Below are positions 20,358 to 28,532 of a DNA stretch of 64,000 bases, piece after piece; position 1 is the first letter of the stretch; the number at the start of each line of letters is the position of its first letter. This stretch comes from Dyella terrae (GTDB lineage Bacteria; Pseudomonadota; Gammaproteobacteria; Xanthomonadales; Rhodanobacteraceae). Both the position numbers and the translations under genes were made by a program. Below the pieces are notes generated by a model. The model was given only the letters and a program-made list of their open reading frames with translations. It did no database searches and was not told the origin of the DNA. The stretch lies in contig NZ_CP089414.1 in the NCBI RefSeq assembly GCF_022394535.1, positions 4,030,001-4,094,000 of the forward strand, given 5' to 3'.

Positions 20358-20506
20358 CTCGTCATTCCGGCGCAGGCCGGAATCCAGTGGCGACGGTGTT
20401 GGATTGTCGCGTGGTCAATCGATAGTGTTTGGCAACGGTCGCGAGATTACATGGCAAAAATCGAACGCTGACGCCACTGGATTCCGGCCTGCGCCGGAAT
20501 GACGAG
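20358..20506. repeat. 149-bp element bounded by perfect 35-bp inverted repeats
   Basis: The 35 bases at 20358-20392 and 20472-20506 are exact reverse complements, separated by 79 bases. Each arm contains an internal hairpin ATTCCGGC-GCAG-GCCGGAAT. This CATTCCGG...CCGGAAT core is a widespread REP-type repeat in proteobacteria. Two copies facing each other form a BIME-like or miniature mobile element. It lies between two leftward genes. No open frame is inside. Confidence 0.85.
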
Positions 20507-20518
20507 TGGGTGAGGCGA

Positions 20519-20995
20519 TTAGATTCCCGCGCGGCGCAGCAGCTTGTCCATTAGCCACGCCGGCCCTACCAGCAGGTACGCCAGGTCGGTGAGGAAGCTC
20601 GGTCGCCGACCTTCGATGACATGGCCGATGAACTGCCCGACCCATGCCACCACGAAAACCCCGATAGCGGTGAGCAACAGCGTATGCGGCCCCAGCGCGC
20701 GATAGGCGAATTCGGTCAGCACGCACAACAGCACCAGCGCAACGAACAACGCGGCGGCAAGACGGTGCGATTGCTTCCAATACCAAGTGAATGCAAGCAC
20801 CAGCGCACATACCGACCAGAACCCAGGGCGGCCGACCATCGACGGTACCGGGATGGTCCACATCATGGCGATGGCGCACCACACGATCAGCGGCACGCAG
20901 ACCCAGTGCAGCAGGCGGTTGGTCGGGTGCTGGTGGTCACTGCTGTAGCTGTCGAGCCAGCCTTGCATGCCTTGCGTCGATCCGGTCGATGCCAT
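20519..20995 (-). CDS. Mpo1/DUF962-like membrane protein
   Basis: The 158-residue protein (MASTGSTQGMQGWLDSYSSD) has the DUF962/Mpo1 pattern: DSYSSDHQHPTNRLLHW near the N terminus, several membrane helices, and VGQFIGHVIEGRRPSFLTDL followed by LVGPAWLMDKLLRR. Yeast Mpo1 is a dioxygenase of 2-hydroxy fatty acids with His residues binding Fe2+; the HxHP and GHxxE histidines are present here. The ATG overlaps the stop of the upstream SMR gene by one base (TGATG), indicating translational coupling and ruling out longer starts. Confidence 0.85.
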   Translation of the reverse strand: MASTGSTQGMQGWLDSYSSDHQHPTNRLLHWVCVPLIVWCAIAMMWTIPVPSMVGRPGFWSVCALVLAFTWYWKQSHRLAAALFVALVLLCVLTEFAYRALGPHTLLLTAIGVFVVAWVGQFIGHVIEGRRPSFLTDLAYLLVGPAWLMDKLLRRAGI

Positions 20996-21327
20996 CAGTG
21001 CGCGCCACTTTTCGAGAAAAGGTTGAGGACCAGTACGCCGGCCACGATCAGGCCGATGCCCAGCATCGCAGGCAGGTCCAACTTCTGCTGGTAGGCCACC
21101 ACGCCGATCAACGCGATCAGCGCGGTGCCGACGCCCGACCATACCGCGTAGGCAATGCCGATGGGAATGTGGCGAAGAGTGAGGCTAAGACAATAAAAGG
21201 CGATGCCGTAACCGATCACCACGGCAATGCTCGGCAACCAGCGGCTGAATCCATCGGAGGCTTTCAGCGCGCTGGTGGCGATGACTTCGGCAAGGATGGC
21301 AGTGCCAAGCAGCAGCCAGGCCTTCAC
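20995..21327 (-). CDS. SMR-family small multidrug transporter (EmrE/SugE-like)
   Basis: At 110 residues with four membrane helices, this matches the small multidrug resistance family of dual-topology proton antiporters. The critical membrane glutamate of helix 1 is present (TAILAEVIATSALKASDGFS, Glu at about 14). IPIGIAYAVWSGVGTALIAL matches the conserved helix 3. The pattern KASDGFSR and AYAVWSGVG is closer to EmrE than to SugE/Gdx (inference). It is coupled to the downstream Mpo1-like gene and lies next to purC. Confidence 0.9.
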   Translation of the reverse strand: MKAWLLLGTAILAEVIATSALKASDGFSRWLPSIAVVIGYGIAFYCLSLTLRHIPIGIAYAVWSGVGTALIALIGVVAYQQKLDLPAMLGIGLIVAGVLVLNLFSKSGAH

Positions 21328-21331
21328 GGGA

Positions 21332-22228
21332 TCAGTCCAGCGTGATGTCGGCCAGACGCTGCAGCGCTTCAGCGTACTTGCCGGCGGTGGCTGCGATCAC
21401 ATTGGCGGGCACATGTGGGCCGGGCGCCTTCTTGTTCCAGTCCAGCGTTTCCAGGTAGTCGCGTACGAACTGCTTGTCGTAGCTCGGCGGGCTGATGCCC
21501 ACCTGATAGGAGTCGGCCGGCCAGAAGCGCGAGGAGTCGGGCGTGAGCATCTCGTCCATCACGTAGAGCTTGCCGTTCTCGTCGGTGCCGAACTCGAACT
21601 TGGTGTCGGCAATGATGATGCCGCGCTCGGCCGCGTACGCGGCCGCCCACTTATAGATGGACAGCGTGGCCTCGCGGACCTGCTCGGCAAGCTCTGGGCC
21701 CACGGCGGCCACGACGGTGTCGAAGCTCACGTTCTCGTCGTGGTCACCCACGGCGGCCTTGGTCGACGGCGTGAAGATCGGCGCCGGCAATTGCTGAGCC
21801 TGCTTGAGACCCGTCGGCAACTTGATGCCGCACAGCGAGCCGGTGGCCTGATAGTCCTTCCAGCCCGAACCGATGATGTAGCCGCGCGCGATCGCTTCCA
21901 CCGGCACCGGCTTCAGGCGGCGCGTGACCACGGCGCGCTTCTCATACAGCTTCAGGTCGGTGCCGACGGGCAGCACGTCGGCCAGCGGCACGTCGAGCAG
22001 GTGATTGGGCACAAGGTGTGCGGTCTTGTCGAACCAGAAATTGGAGATCTGCGTGAGCATTTCGCCCTTGCCCGGAATCGGGTCGGGCAGCACCACGTCG
22101 AACGCCGAAAGGCGGTCGCTGGCCACGATCAGCAGGCGGTTTTCCGGCAGCGCGTAGACGTCGCGCACCTTGCCACGGTGGATCAGGTCCAGGCCCGGGA
22201 GGTTCGATTGCAGCAAGGTGGTGGGCAC
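21332..22228 (-). CDS. purC: Phosphoribosylaminoimidazole-succinocarboxamide synthase
   Basis: SAICAR synthetase of purine biosynthesis, which joins aspartate to CAIR using ATP. The GTG at 22228 ([20 protein letters not shown]) has an AGGAG ribosome site and gives 298 residues, the length of the plant/Xanthomonas-type enzyme. Motifs: [28 protein letters not shown] at the N terminus, [16 protein letters not shown], and [16 protein letters not shown] with [12 protein letters not shown]. Longer in-frame starts upstream give unrelated Arg-rich sequence and are rejected. Confidence 0.95.
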   Translation of the reverse strand: MPTTLLQSNLPGLDLIHRGKVRDVYALPENRLLIVASDRLSAFDVVLPDPIPGKGEMLTQISNFWFDKTAHLVPNHLLDVPLADVLPVGTDLKLYEKRAVVTRRLKPVPVEAIARGYIIGSGWKDYQATGSLCGIKLPTGLKQAQQLPAPIFTPSTKAAVGDHDENVSFDTVVAAVGPELAEQVREATLSIYKWAAAYAAERGIIIADTKFEFGTDENGKLYVMDEMLTPDSSRFWPADSYQVGISPPSYDKQFVRDYLETLDWNKKAPGPHVPANVIAATAGKYAEALQRLADITLD

Positions 22229-22423
22229 GGTCTTTCGCTCCTGGGTGGCCGGCCTGCGCGGCAGGACGGGAAAACGGGGAAGACGGCCCGGAACAGGCCG
22301 GCGATCAAGCGGGCAATTGTAGCGGGTGCGGCCTGGGCGCGAGGCGTGGGCCCGATGGGGCATATCCGGGCGGGCCTTTCGGCGGCTGCTAGAATCGGCG
22401 CTTTTTGAGCCCGGGTCTTTGTC

Positions 22424-22780
22424 ATGGTCCAGCCGCGCCATCACCGCGCATCGCTCGTCCGGAGCCTCGCCGCTGCCTCGCTGGCGTGGGGCGTGCTGGC
22501 GTCGGCCCATGCTGCACCCCAGCCCAAACCCGCACGGCTGGGCCTATGCGCGGCCTGCCACGGCGAAACCGGCATGGCGCAGATCCCGGGCGCCCCGAAT
22601 CTCGCGGGGCAGAAGCTGGACTACTTGCGCGAAGCGCTCAAGCAATACCGGGACGGTCGCCGTAACGTGCCGCTGATGCGCGCAGCGATCGGCCCCATGA
22701 GCGATACCGACCTCGATGAACTGGCACGCTGGTACAGCGCGCAGACGCCGTCCATGCCGTCCAACCAAGGCAACCCATGA
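22424..22780 (+). CDS. Class I c-type cytochrome
   Basis: A 118-residue exported mono-haem cytochrome. It has a signal peptide (residues 1-30, ending ASAHAA), the haem motif [10 protein letters not shown] at about 42-51, [11 protein letters not shown], and a likely Met ligand in the [13 protein letters not shown] region. Size and sequence resemble c553/c5-type electron carriers of the periplasm. The stop overlaps the start of the downstream djlA-like gene by 4 bases (ATGA), so the two are co-translated. Confidence 0.9.
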   Translation: MVQPRHHRASLVRSLAAASLAWGVLASAHAAPQPKPARLGLCAACHGETGMAQIPGAPNLAGQKLDYLREALKQYRDGRRNVPLMRAAIGPMSDTDLDELARWYSAQTPSMPSNQGNP

Positions 22781-23589
22781 ATTTCACCTGGACCATCTGG
22801 CTCGCCCTGCTTGGGCTGATCTTCGGCCACGGACTGCCCGGTGCCGTCGTCGGCGGCATCACCGGCTTCATCATTGACAGCTTGCGCCAGGGCCAGCGCC
22901 GTCGCGCCACGCCCGAAGCGGGCGGTTACATCAGCCCGCTGTTCGCTCTGCTGGGCGCCGTGGCCAAGTCCGATGGCCGCGTGTCGGAGGCGGAAATTGC
23001 CGTCACCGAAAGCCTCATGCAGCGCATGGGCCTGGAGCAGGACCAGCGCAAGCATGCCATCGCGGCCTTCAACGCGGGCAAGCAGCCGGAGTTCGACGTC
23101 ACCCCGGCCATCGAGCAATTGCGCCGCTGGGTGGGCTTGCGTCGCGATCACGCCTTCCCCGTACTCGACGTGGTGATCGTCACGGTCTTGGCCGAAGGCA
23201 ATCCGCCACCGGAGAAAATGGCCATCCTGCGCCAGCTCGCCTTCGCGTTGCGTGTGAGCGACATGGAGTTGATGGCGCTGATGGCGATGAAGGGCTACGC
23301 CTGGAATGCCACGGGCGGCGGTTCGCGCGGTTACGGCTCGCGCGGCAACGGTGGCAGCTACGTGCCGCCCCAACGCTACACGCAGGGGCCGGACCCGTAC
23401 ACCGTGCTGGGCATTTCCCGCGACGTGGACGATCGCGCTGTGAAGCGCGCCTATCGCAAGCTCATTTCCGAACACCATCCCGATCGCCTGGGTGACCTGC
23501 CAGAGACCATGCGCAAGCAGGCCGAGTCGCGCGCCAGCGAGATCAATGCTGCCTACGAGCGCATCAAGACGGAACGCGGCTTCAAGTAA
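22777..23589 (+). CDS. djlA: DjlA-type membrane DnaJ co-chaperone
   Basis: This 270-residue protein has one N-terminal membrane helix (about 5-35) with a Gly-rich face like DjlA, then a TerB-like helical domain (50-165, LLGAVAKSDGRVSEAEIAV). A Gly/Ser-rich linker (180-195) precedes a C-terminal J domain (DPYTVLGISRDVDDRAVKRA) with the HPD motif at about 234-236. It should recruit DnaK to the inner membrane. The order TM-TerB-J is diagnostic. It overlaps the cytochrome gene by 4 bases. Confidence 0.9.
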   Translation: MNFTWTIWLALLGLIFGHGLPGAVVGGITGFIIDSLRQGQRRRATPEAGGYISPLFALLGAVAKSDGRVSEAEIAVTESLMQRMGLEQDQRKHAIAAFNAGKQPEFDVTPAIEQLRRWVGLRRDHAFPVLDVVIVTVLAEGNPPPEKMAILRQLAFALRVSDMELMALMAMKGYAWNATGGGSRGYGSRGNGGSYVPPQRYTQGPDPYTVLGISRDVDDRAVKRAYRKLISEHHPDRLGDLPETMRKQAESRASEINAAYERIKTERGFK

Positions 23590-23597
23590 ACCGGGCG

Positions 23598-23676
23598 TCC
23601 ACGTGTGGGGGCGCACCCTGTGCGCCACTGCCGTCGCCTTGAAACCCCGGATCGCGCATGTCGGCGCGCTCCTATA
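23598..23676. repeat. REP-like intergenic element upstream of rpe
   Basis: The djlA-rpe gap contains GGGGGCGCACCCTGTGCGCC followed about 45 bases later by GGCGCGCTCCTATAGG, giving inverted ends of a small hairpin element. The 13-mer GCACCCTGTGCGC (23613-23625) recurs at 50567-50579 after the HAD gene. This supports a dispersed repeat family. Confidence 0.55.
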
Positions 23677-23688
23677 GGAAGAACGAAC

Positions 23689-24369
23689 ATGAGCAAGCAA
23701 TCCAACGTCATCGCCCCGTCCATCCTCTCCGCCGATTTCGCGCGCCTGGGCGAGGACACCGCCAAGGCGCTGACTGCTGGCGCGGACTGGGTGCATTTCG
23801 ATGTGATGGACAACCACTACGTGCCCAATCTCACCATGGGCCCGATGGTGCTCAAGGCGCTGCGTGACTACGGCATCACCGCACCGATTGACGTGCACCT
23901 GATGGTGAAGCCGGTGGACCGCATCGTGCCGGACTTCGCCAAGGCTGGCGCCAGCGTGATCAGCTTCCATCCGGAGGCCAGCGAGCATGTGGACCGTACC
24001 ATCGGCCTGATCAAGGACTCGGGCTGCCAGGCCGGTCTGGTGTTCAACCCGGCCACGCCGCTTTCCTGGCTCGACTACGTGATGGACAAGCTCGACCTGA
24101 TCCTGCTGATGTCGGTGAATCCCGGCTTCGGCGGGCAGAAGTTCATTCCGTCCGCGCTGGACAAGCTGCGCGAAGTGCGTCGCCGCATCGATGAGAGCGG
24201 CCGTCCGATCCGCCTGGAGATCGACGGCGGCGTGACGGCTGCCAATATCGGCGCGATCTCCGCTGCAGGTGCTGACACCTTCGTGGCTGGTTCCGCCATC
24301 TTCAATACGCCGGACTACAAGGCTGTGGTCGAGGCCATGCACAAGGAACTGGCCGCGGTACGCGGCTGA
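23689..24369 (+). CDS. rpe: Ribulose-phosphate 3-epimerase
   Basis: The 226-residue TIM barrel interconverts ribulose 5-phosphate and xylulose 5-phosphate in the pentose phosphate and Calvin pathways. Motifs: [16 protein letters not shown] at the N terminus, [47 protein letters not shown] and [12 protein letters not shown] with catalytic Asp residues. ATG 23689 follows AGGAAG at proper spacing. The pathway partner rpiA lies at 60.2 kb in this window. Downstream is a weak bidirectional terminator. Confidence 0.96.
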   Translation: MSKQSNVIAPSILSADFARLGEDTAKALTAGADWVHFDVMDNHYVPNLTMGPMVLKALRDYGITAPIDVHLMVKPVDRIVPDFAKAGASVISFHPEASEHVDRTIGLIKDSGCQAGLVFNPATPLSWLDYVMDKLDLILLMSVNPGFGGQKFIPSALDKLREVRRRIDESGRPIRLEIDGGVTAANIGAISAAGADTFVAGSAIFNTPDYKAVVEAMHKELAAVRG

Positions 24370-24455
24370 GAGTCACCAACAAAACTACTGCGCGACCGCC
24401 AGGTGGGCGCTCGCTACGTTTTCTTGGCGACTCTGAGCAGGCTCTAGAAAAGAAA

Positions 24456-24485
24456 ATCCCGGCGCGAGGGCACCGGGATAAGTTT
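24456..24485. terminator. Bidirectional terminator-like hairpin after rpe
   Basis: ATCCCGG (24456-24462) pairs with CCGGGAT (24473-24479) across a 10-base loop. TTTTCTTTTCT follows on the minus strand and TAAGTTT on the plus strand. It probably ends rpe transcription and separates it from the leftward small-gene unit. Confidence 0.55.
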
Positions 24486-24628
24486 CGTCGGAACGACGTG
24501 TGAGGAGACCACACGACGGCCGGTGATCCACGGCAAGAACCATCGACCGTCAGGAACTCAGACCGGGATTTTGCGGTTTGGTTCCCGTCCTTGCGTCGTC
24601 ACCTTGCGATAGCGCTTTGTTAACACGC

Positions 24629-24656
24629 AAAAAAAATCCCCGCCTTTCGGGCGGGG
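24629..24656 (-). terminator. Strong rho-independent terminator of the leftward small-gene pair
   Basis: Read leftward, CCCCGCC-CGAAA-GGCGGGG forms a perfect 7-bp stem followed by A then eight T. It begins about 26 bases after the TAA of the small gene at 24682. This independently shows that the minus strand here is transcribed. Confidence 0.9.
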
Positions 24657-24681
24657 AAGGAACGTGCCTAGAGGAACGGCT

Positions 24682-24810
24682 TTACACGGGCTGCCAGTCG
24701 GGGTCGGGTTCATCCGCCCCAGCGGCCGGCGCACTTCCATGCGCACCAGCCGCTTCCAAGGCTTCCACGGCGGAAGACAGGAAAGGGTCGTTCAGGTCGA
24801 TATCGTTCAC
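24682..24810 (-). CDS. Very small acidic protein (42 residues), unknown function
   Basis: GTG 24810 is preceded by GAGGAGATCGCTC, an excellent ribosome site that begins directly at the stop of the upstream small gene (TGA then GGAG). The 42-residue product starts MNDIDLNDPFLSSAVEALEA and ends with an acidic Pro/Asp tail (DEPDPDWQPV). It has no membrane segment or signal peptide. A strong terminator follows its TAA. It resembles no family I recognise; the short length, acidic nature and coupling suggest a small regulatory or partner protein of the membrane peptide upstream. Leader-peptide or peptide-precursor roles are possible but unsupported. Confidence 0.6.
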   Translation of the reverse strand: MNDIDLNDPFLSSAVEALEAAGAHGSAPAAGADEPDPDWQPV

Positions 24811-24821
24811 GAGCGATCTCC

Positions 24822-24941
24822 TCAGTGCAGGCTCATGACCAGCCCCAGCAGCAGACCACCCAAGGCGAGCAACACGCGCAGGGGCTCGAAGCCGCGCAGT
24901 TCAGCATTGGGGTCGACGTTGGGCTGGCCGGTGGGACGCAT
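24822..24941 (-). CDS. Very small membrane protein (39 residues), unknown function
   Basis: The ATG at 24941 has AGGAA 9 bases upstream. The 39-residue product has a polar N terminus (MRPTGQPNVDPNAELRGFEP) and one predicted membrane helix (about 21-38, LRVLLALGGLLLGLVMSL). An in-frame ATG 33 bases upstream (MGSSTQEPSS...) is possible but has a poorer ribosome site. The stop is directly followed by the ribosome site of the next small gene, so the two form a coupled bicistron that ends in a strong terminator. Not recognised as any known family. Confidence 0.6.
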   Translation of the reverse strand: MRPTGQPNVDPNAELRGFEPLRVLLALGGLLLGLVMSLH

Positions 24942-25190
24942 GGACGAAGGTTCCTGGGTTGACGACCCCATTGAGCGACTCCCGGCGGGCATGGCTCGGG
25001 GCTCGAATGTGGCAAAACGCGGGCAAGATCGGCCCATGCCCGGGCAGGCGAACCAAGCTGTGAACCGTGCACATCAGAGTGTGGCGCCACGCCGGCCCGG
25101 CATGGCGAAACGCGGGCAGCGTGGCCAGACGGCTTGCGAACCTTGAGCTCAGGCTGCACGCTGCGCGGCGTTGCCATCTCGGAGTGAATC

Positions 25191-25880
25191 ATGGGCCGCA
25201 GTATTGCCATCGTCGAAGACGAACCGTTGATCCGCGCGAACTACGTCGAAGCGCTGAACCGCTTTGGCTATGAAACGCGCGGCTACGGCTCGCGGCAGGA
25301 AGCCTCCAGCGCCTTCGCCATGCGCCTGCCCGAGCTGGTCATTATCGACATCGGCCTGGGCGACGAGCCCGAGGGCGGTTTCGACCTGTGCCGCGAGTTG
25401 CGCGCCAAGTCGGCCACGTTGCCGATCATCTTCCTCACTGCACGCGATTCCGACTTCGATGTGATCTCCGGCCTGCGTCTGGGCGCGGACGATTACCTCA
25501 GCAAGGACACCAGCCTGCACCAGCTGGCCGCGCGCATCGCGGCGCTGTTTCGCCGCATCGAATCGCTCAAGGTACCGACCAGCAGCGAGACGGTGATCGA
25601 GCACGGTCCGCTCAAGCTCGAATCCGAGCGCATGCGCATCACCTGGAACAACGAAGAGATTCCGCTCACCGTCACTGAGTTCTGGATGGTGCACACGCTG
25701 GTGCGCTTCCCCGGCCACGTGAAGAATCGCGACCAATTGATGCGCGAGGCGGAACTGGTGGTGGACGACGCCACCATCACCTCGCACATCAAGCGCATCC
25801 GTAAGAAGTTCATCGCCGTGGCACCGGAATTCGATGCCATCGAAACGGTGCATGGCGTGGGTTATCGGTGGAAGCCTTGA
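25191..25880 (+). CDS. OmpR-type response regulator
   Basis: The 229-residue regulator has a receiver domain (residues 3-120: acidic pocket IVEDEP, phospho-acceptor D53 in LVIIDIGLGDEP, LTARDSD and the K switch in YLSKDTS). A winged-helix DNA-binding domain follows (about 135-228, ending ETVHGVGYRWKP). Its pattern resembles the response regulators labelled as the proteobacterial dedicated sortase system type (from memory of that family, not checked). GGAG precedes ATG 25191. Its stop overlaps the next gene by one base, and a histidine kinase follows, so the three genes form one operon. Confidence 0.9.
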   Translation: MGRSIAIVEDEPLIRANYVEALNRFGYETRGYGSRQEASSAFAMRLPELVIIDIGLGDEPEGGFDLCRELRAKSATLPIIFLTARDSDFDVISGLRLGADDYLSKDTSLHQLAARIAALFRRIESLKVPTSSETVIEHGPLKLESERMRITWNNEEIPLTVTEFWMVHTLVRFPGHVKNRDQLMREAELVVDDATITSHIKRIRKKFIAVAPEFDAIETVHGVGYRWKP

Positions 25881-26470
25881 TGAAGCGTTGGTGTTTTGCG
25901 TTGTTGCTGTTGTTGGTGATGTCAGCCGTGCAGGCGGCCAGTCCTGGCGACAAGAGCGTCATGGTCTACGGCCAGGCGGATCGTGACGTGCCGGGCTGGG
26001 CCATCCTCACTGATCTGCCCGATGGCTGGACACAGGACTGCTGCATGTACGCCAAGGCGATTGGCGTGAATCTGGTGCTCTATAAGGGCGAATGGACGGG
26101 TGAGCCCGATCGCGTGATGGTGCTCAATGTCTGGCCGTCCAAACTGTCCTCGCTGGAAGCCGAGTTGCAGGACGACCGGCACCACTACCTGGACCGGGAC
26201 CCCAAGGGTAAGGTCAGCGAGCTCGCGGTGGATAACAAGTCGATGACGTGCCGTGGCGTGCTGTACGAAGGCACGGATCACAAGGACGACGCGGTGGTGT
26301 TTTGCGACCCTGGCCTCGCTACTGACATCCGCTTGAGCTGGTCGATGACGCTGGCGCACGACGATGCGCAGAAGCAGGATCTGCTCTCGCTGTTTCGCCG
26401 CGTGGCCGGGCAATCGCTCTACATGAAGCAAGGGGCTGGCAAACAGGGCGCCGCCAAGACGCAGCATTGA
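25880..26470 (+). CDS. Secreted protein embedded in a two-component operon
   Basis: The ATG overlaps the last base of the regulator's stop (TGATG), giving 196 residues with a signal peptide (MKRWCFALLLLLVMSAVQA). The mature protein is a single domain with paired Cys (DCCMYAKAIG) and no known motif (SVMVYGQADRDVPGWAILTD, YKGEWTGEPDRVMVLNVWPS). Its position between regulator and kinase suggests a periplasmic accessory or output of this signalling system. Function unknown. Confidence 0.75.
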   Translation: MKRWCFALLLLLVMSAVQAASPGDKSVMVYGQADRDVPGWAILTDLPDGWTQDCCMYAKAIGVNLVLYKGEWTGEPDRVMVLNVWPSKLSSLEAELQDDRHHYLDRDPKGKVSELAVDNKSMTCRGVLYEGTDHKDDAVVFCDPGLATDIRLSWSMTLAHDDAQKQDLLSLFRRVAGQSLYMKQGAGKQGAAKTQH

Positions 26471-26495
26471 GCCACGTTTTCGGTATCGTCGCCCC

Positions 26496-28505
26496 ATGAC
26501 CCTCCGCCGCAAGCTCCTGCTCGTCGCTCTCTGTACGCTGGCCCTTCCCATGGCCGGCTGGCTTTACGTGCGCCAGATGGAAACGCTGCTGCGCGAAGGC
26601 CAGGCGCAGGCGCTCACCGCCTCGGCGCGTGCCATGGCGCGCAGCCTGGTGGTCACCGATGCGCCGCTGCCGCCAGCCGGACCTGTGTGGTACGTACAGG
26701 ACGCTGCAAATCCCATCACCATCGACGGTTACGGCGACGACTGGGCGCCGCTGACGCCGTGGAGCCAGCCGCTGGACAAGCGCGGCAAGCTGCTGCTCGC
26801 CGCCGATGCAGACTGGCTCTACTTGTACGCTGATGTGCGCAGCGCGCAGCGCACCCGCGCCGATGCGGATGATCCCGGTGCCTTGCGCGCCGATCACCTC
26901 GTGCTGAGTCTCGGCAAGGGTGGGCAATCGCGCCGCTTCTTGATCGCCAGTGCCGCGCCCGGGCCGGTGACGCCTCGCCCGTTGGATCCGCCGGTCGACG
27001 GCCTGCCCGCGCGCATTACCGTGCAATGGCAGGAAGACGGCAGCGGCTATCGCGTGGAACTGCGCGTGCCGCGCAGCGGGCTCGACAGCCTTGGCTTGGC
27101 GGTATTCGATCCGGCGACGGGCGGCGACCCCGAGGCGGTGCAGAGCCGTCCGCTGGTCAACTATTCCAAGGCTTTGTCAAAGGAGTTGGGCCTGCTGGCG
27201 CTCGACGGAGTCCAGGCGCGCGTGCTCGCGCCACAGGGCTGGTTGTTGGCGCAGACCGGTCGCTTGACGACGCCCACCATGGCGCCAAGCGATCAACCGG
27301 GCTGGTTTGCCGCGCTGGTCTATCGCTCCCTGCTGGCCGATCAGGTCGACGATGCAGAGTTGTGGACGCAAGACGTGCCGCGCCTGGATGTCACCGAAGT
27401 GCGCGAAGCAAGCTCTGGCAAACCAGCTACGTTGTGGCGGCAGGGTGAGGCACGGGGCAGTGTGGTGCTTGCCGCTGCGGTGCCGATCGAGCGGGATGGA
27501 CAAGTCGTCGGTGTACTGCTGCTTGAGCAGGCCAGCCGCGCCGTGCCCCTGTTGGCCAATCGTGCCTTGTTGGGTTTGTTGCTGACGAGCTTTGGTGTGC
27601 TGCTGGTGGCAGGCGCCATCCTGTTGATTTTCGCCACTCGTCTTAGTCTTCGCCTGGGGCGTTTGCGTGATGCAGCGGAGCGCGCGCAGTTGAACGATGG
27701 ACGTCTGGATGGCCCCTTCCCGATGACCTCCGCAGAGGATGAGATTGGCGATCTGGCCCGCAGCTTCGAGCGCCTGTTCGAGGTGGTGGGCGGTTACACC
27801 GACTACTTACGGACGTTGGCGTCCAAGCTTTCGCATGAATTGAACACGCCGCTGGCCATCGTCAAATCGTCGCTCGACAATCTGGAGCACGCATTGCAGG
27901 AGGGCAACGCCATGCCGCCCGATGCGCAGCCCTACATGCAACGCGCTCGCGACGGCGTGGCGCGGCTGGGCCAGCTGGTGCGTGCGATGAGCGAGGCCAG
28001 CCGCATGGAGCGTGCGATTGCCGCGGCCGAGCCGGAAGACGTGGATCTGGTCGCGGTGGTGCGTGGTTGCAGCGACGCCTATCGCCCGCTCGCGGGTACG
28101 CGGCGGATGGAAGCCGTGCTGCCCGACGAGCCCATGACCATGCACTGCGCACCGGAACTGATTGCGCAGGCGCTGGACAAGCTGTTCGACAACGCGTTGT
28201 CCTTCACTCCCGAGGGTGGCTGGTTGCGCCTCACGCTGCGTACCACCAGTGGCGGCGCCGAGATCGAACTGGCAAACCAGGGGCCGCCGCTGCCGGCGGC
28301 GATGCAGGGCAGGCTGTTCGACTCACTGGTCAGCCTGCGCGACAAGGCCACGCCGGGCGATGCGCCGCATCTGGGTCTGGGTCTTTACGTGGTGCGCCTC
28401 GTTGCCGAGCGTCATGGTGGTGTGGCGATCGCCCGCAACCTGGACGACGGCAGCGGTGTAGCGTTCACCCTGCAACTGCATGGGATGCCGCGTCAGCGAC
28501 TTTGA
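26496..28505 (+). CDS. Membrane sensor histidine kinase
   Basis: The 669-residue kinase has an N-terminal membrane helix (about 5-22), a large periplasmic part (about 40-350), a second helix (about 352-378, LLLTSFGVLLVAGAILLIFA) and a HAMP-like linker. A dimerisation domain carries the phospho-His H447 in SKLSHELNTPLAIVKSSLDN. The ATPase domain shows the N box (LDKLFDNALSFTPEGG) and G box (HLGLGLYVVRLVAERHGG). The periplasmic sensor contains a carbohydrate-binding-like stretch (ITIDGYGDDWAPLTPWSQP), like sensors of the dedicated sortase class. No sortase gene is nearby. It pairs with the regulator at 25191. Confidence 0.9.
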   Translation: MTLRRKLLLVALCTLALPMAGWLYVRQMETLLREGQAQALTASARAMARSLVVTDAPLPPAGPVWYVQDAANPITIDGYGDDWAPLTPWSQPLDKRGKLLLAADADWLYLYADVRSAQRTRADADDPGALRADHLVLSLGKGGQSRRFLIASAAPGPVTPRPLDPPVDGLPARITVQWQEDGSGYRVELRVPRSGLDSLGLAVFDPATGGDPEAVQSRPLVNYSKALSKELGLLALDGVQARVLAPQGWLLAQTGRLTTPTMAPSDQPGWFAALVYRSLLADQVDDAELWTQDVPRLDVTEVREASSGKPATLWRQGEARGSVVLAAAVPIERDGQVVGVLLLEQASRAVPLLANRALLGLLLTSFGVLLVAGAILLIFATRLSLRLGRLRDAAERAQLNDGRLDGPFPMTSAEDEIGDLARSFERLFEVVGGYTDYLRTLASKLSHELNTPLAIVKSSLDNLEHALQEGNAMPPDAQPYMQRARDGVARLGQLVRAMSEASRMERAIAAAEPEDVDLVAVVRGCSDAYRPLAGTRRMEAVLPDEPMTMHCAPELIAQALDKLFDNALSFTPEGGWLRLTLRTTSGGAEIELANQGPPLPAAMQGRLFDSLVSLRDKATPGDAPHLGLGLYVVRLVAERHGGVAIARNLDDGSGVAFTLQLHGMPRQRL

Positions 28506-28532
28506 GCAGCCGCTGACGGTAAGCGCGATTCG

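Noticed and set aside
24664..25146. 160-codon rightward frame after rpe
   Set aside because: It is antisense to the two coupled small genes, reads through their terminator region, and has no ribosome site or recognisable domain.
25868..25880. GTG start 12 bases earlier for the exported protein in the two-component operon
   Set aside because: The ATG at 25880 overlaps the regulator stop and begins a clean signal peptide.
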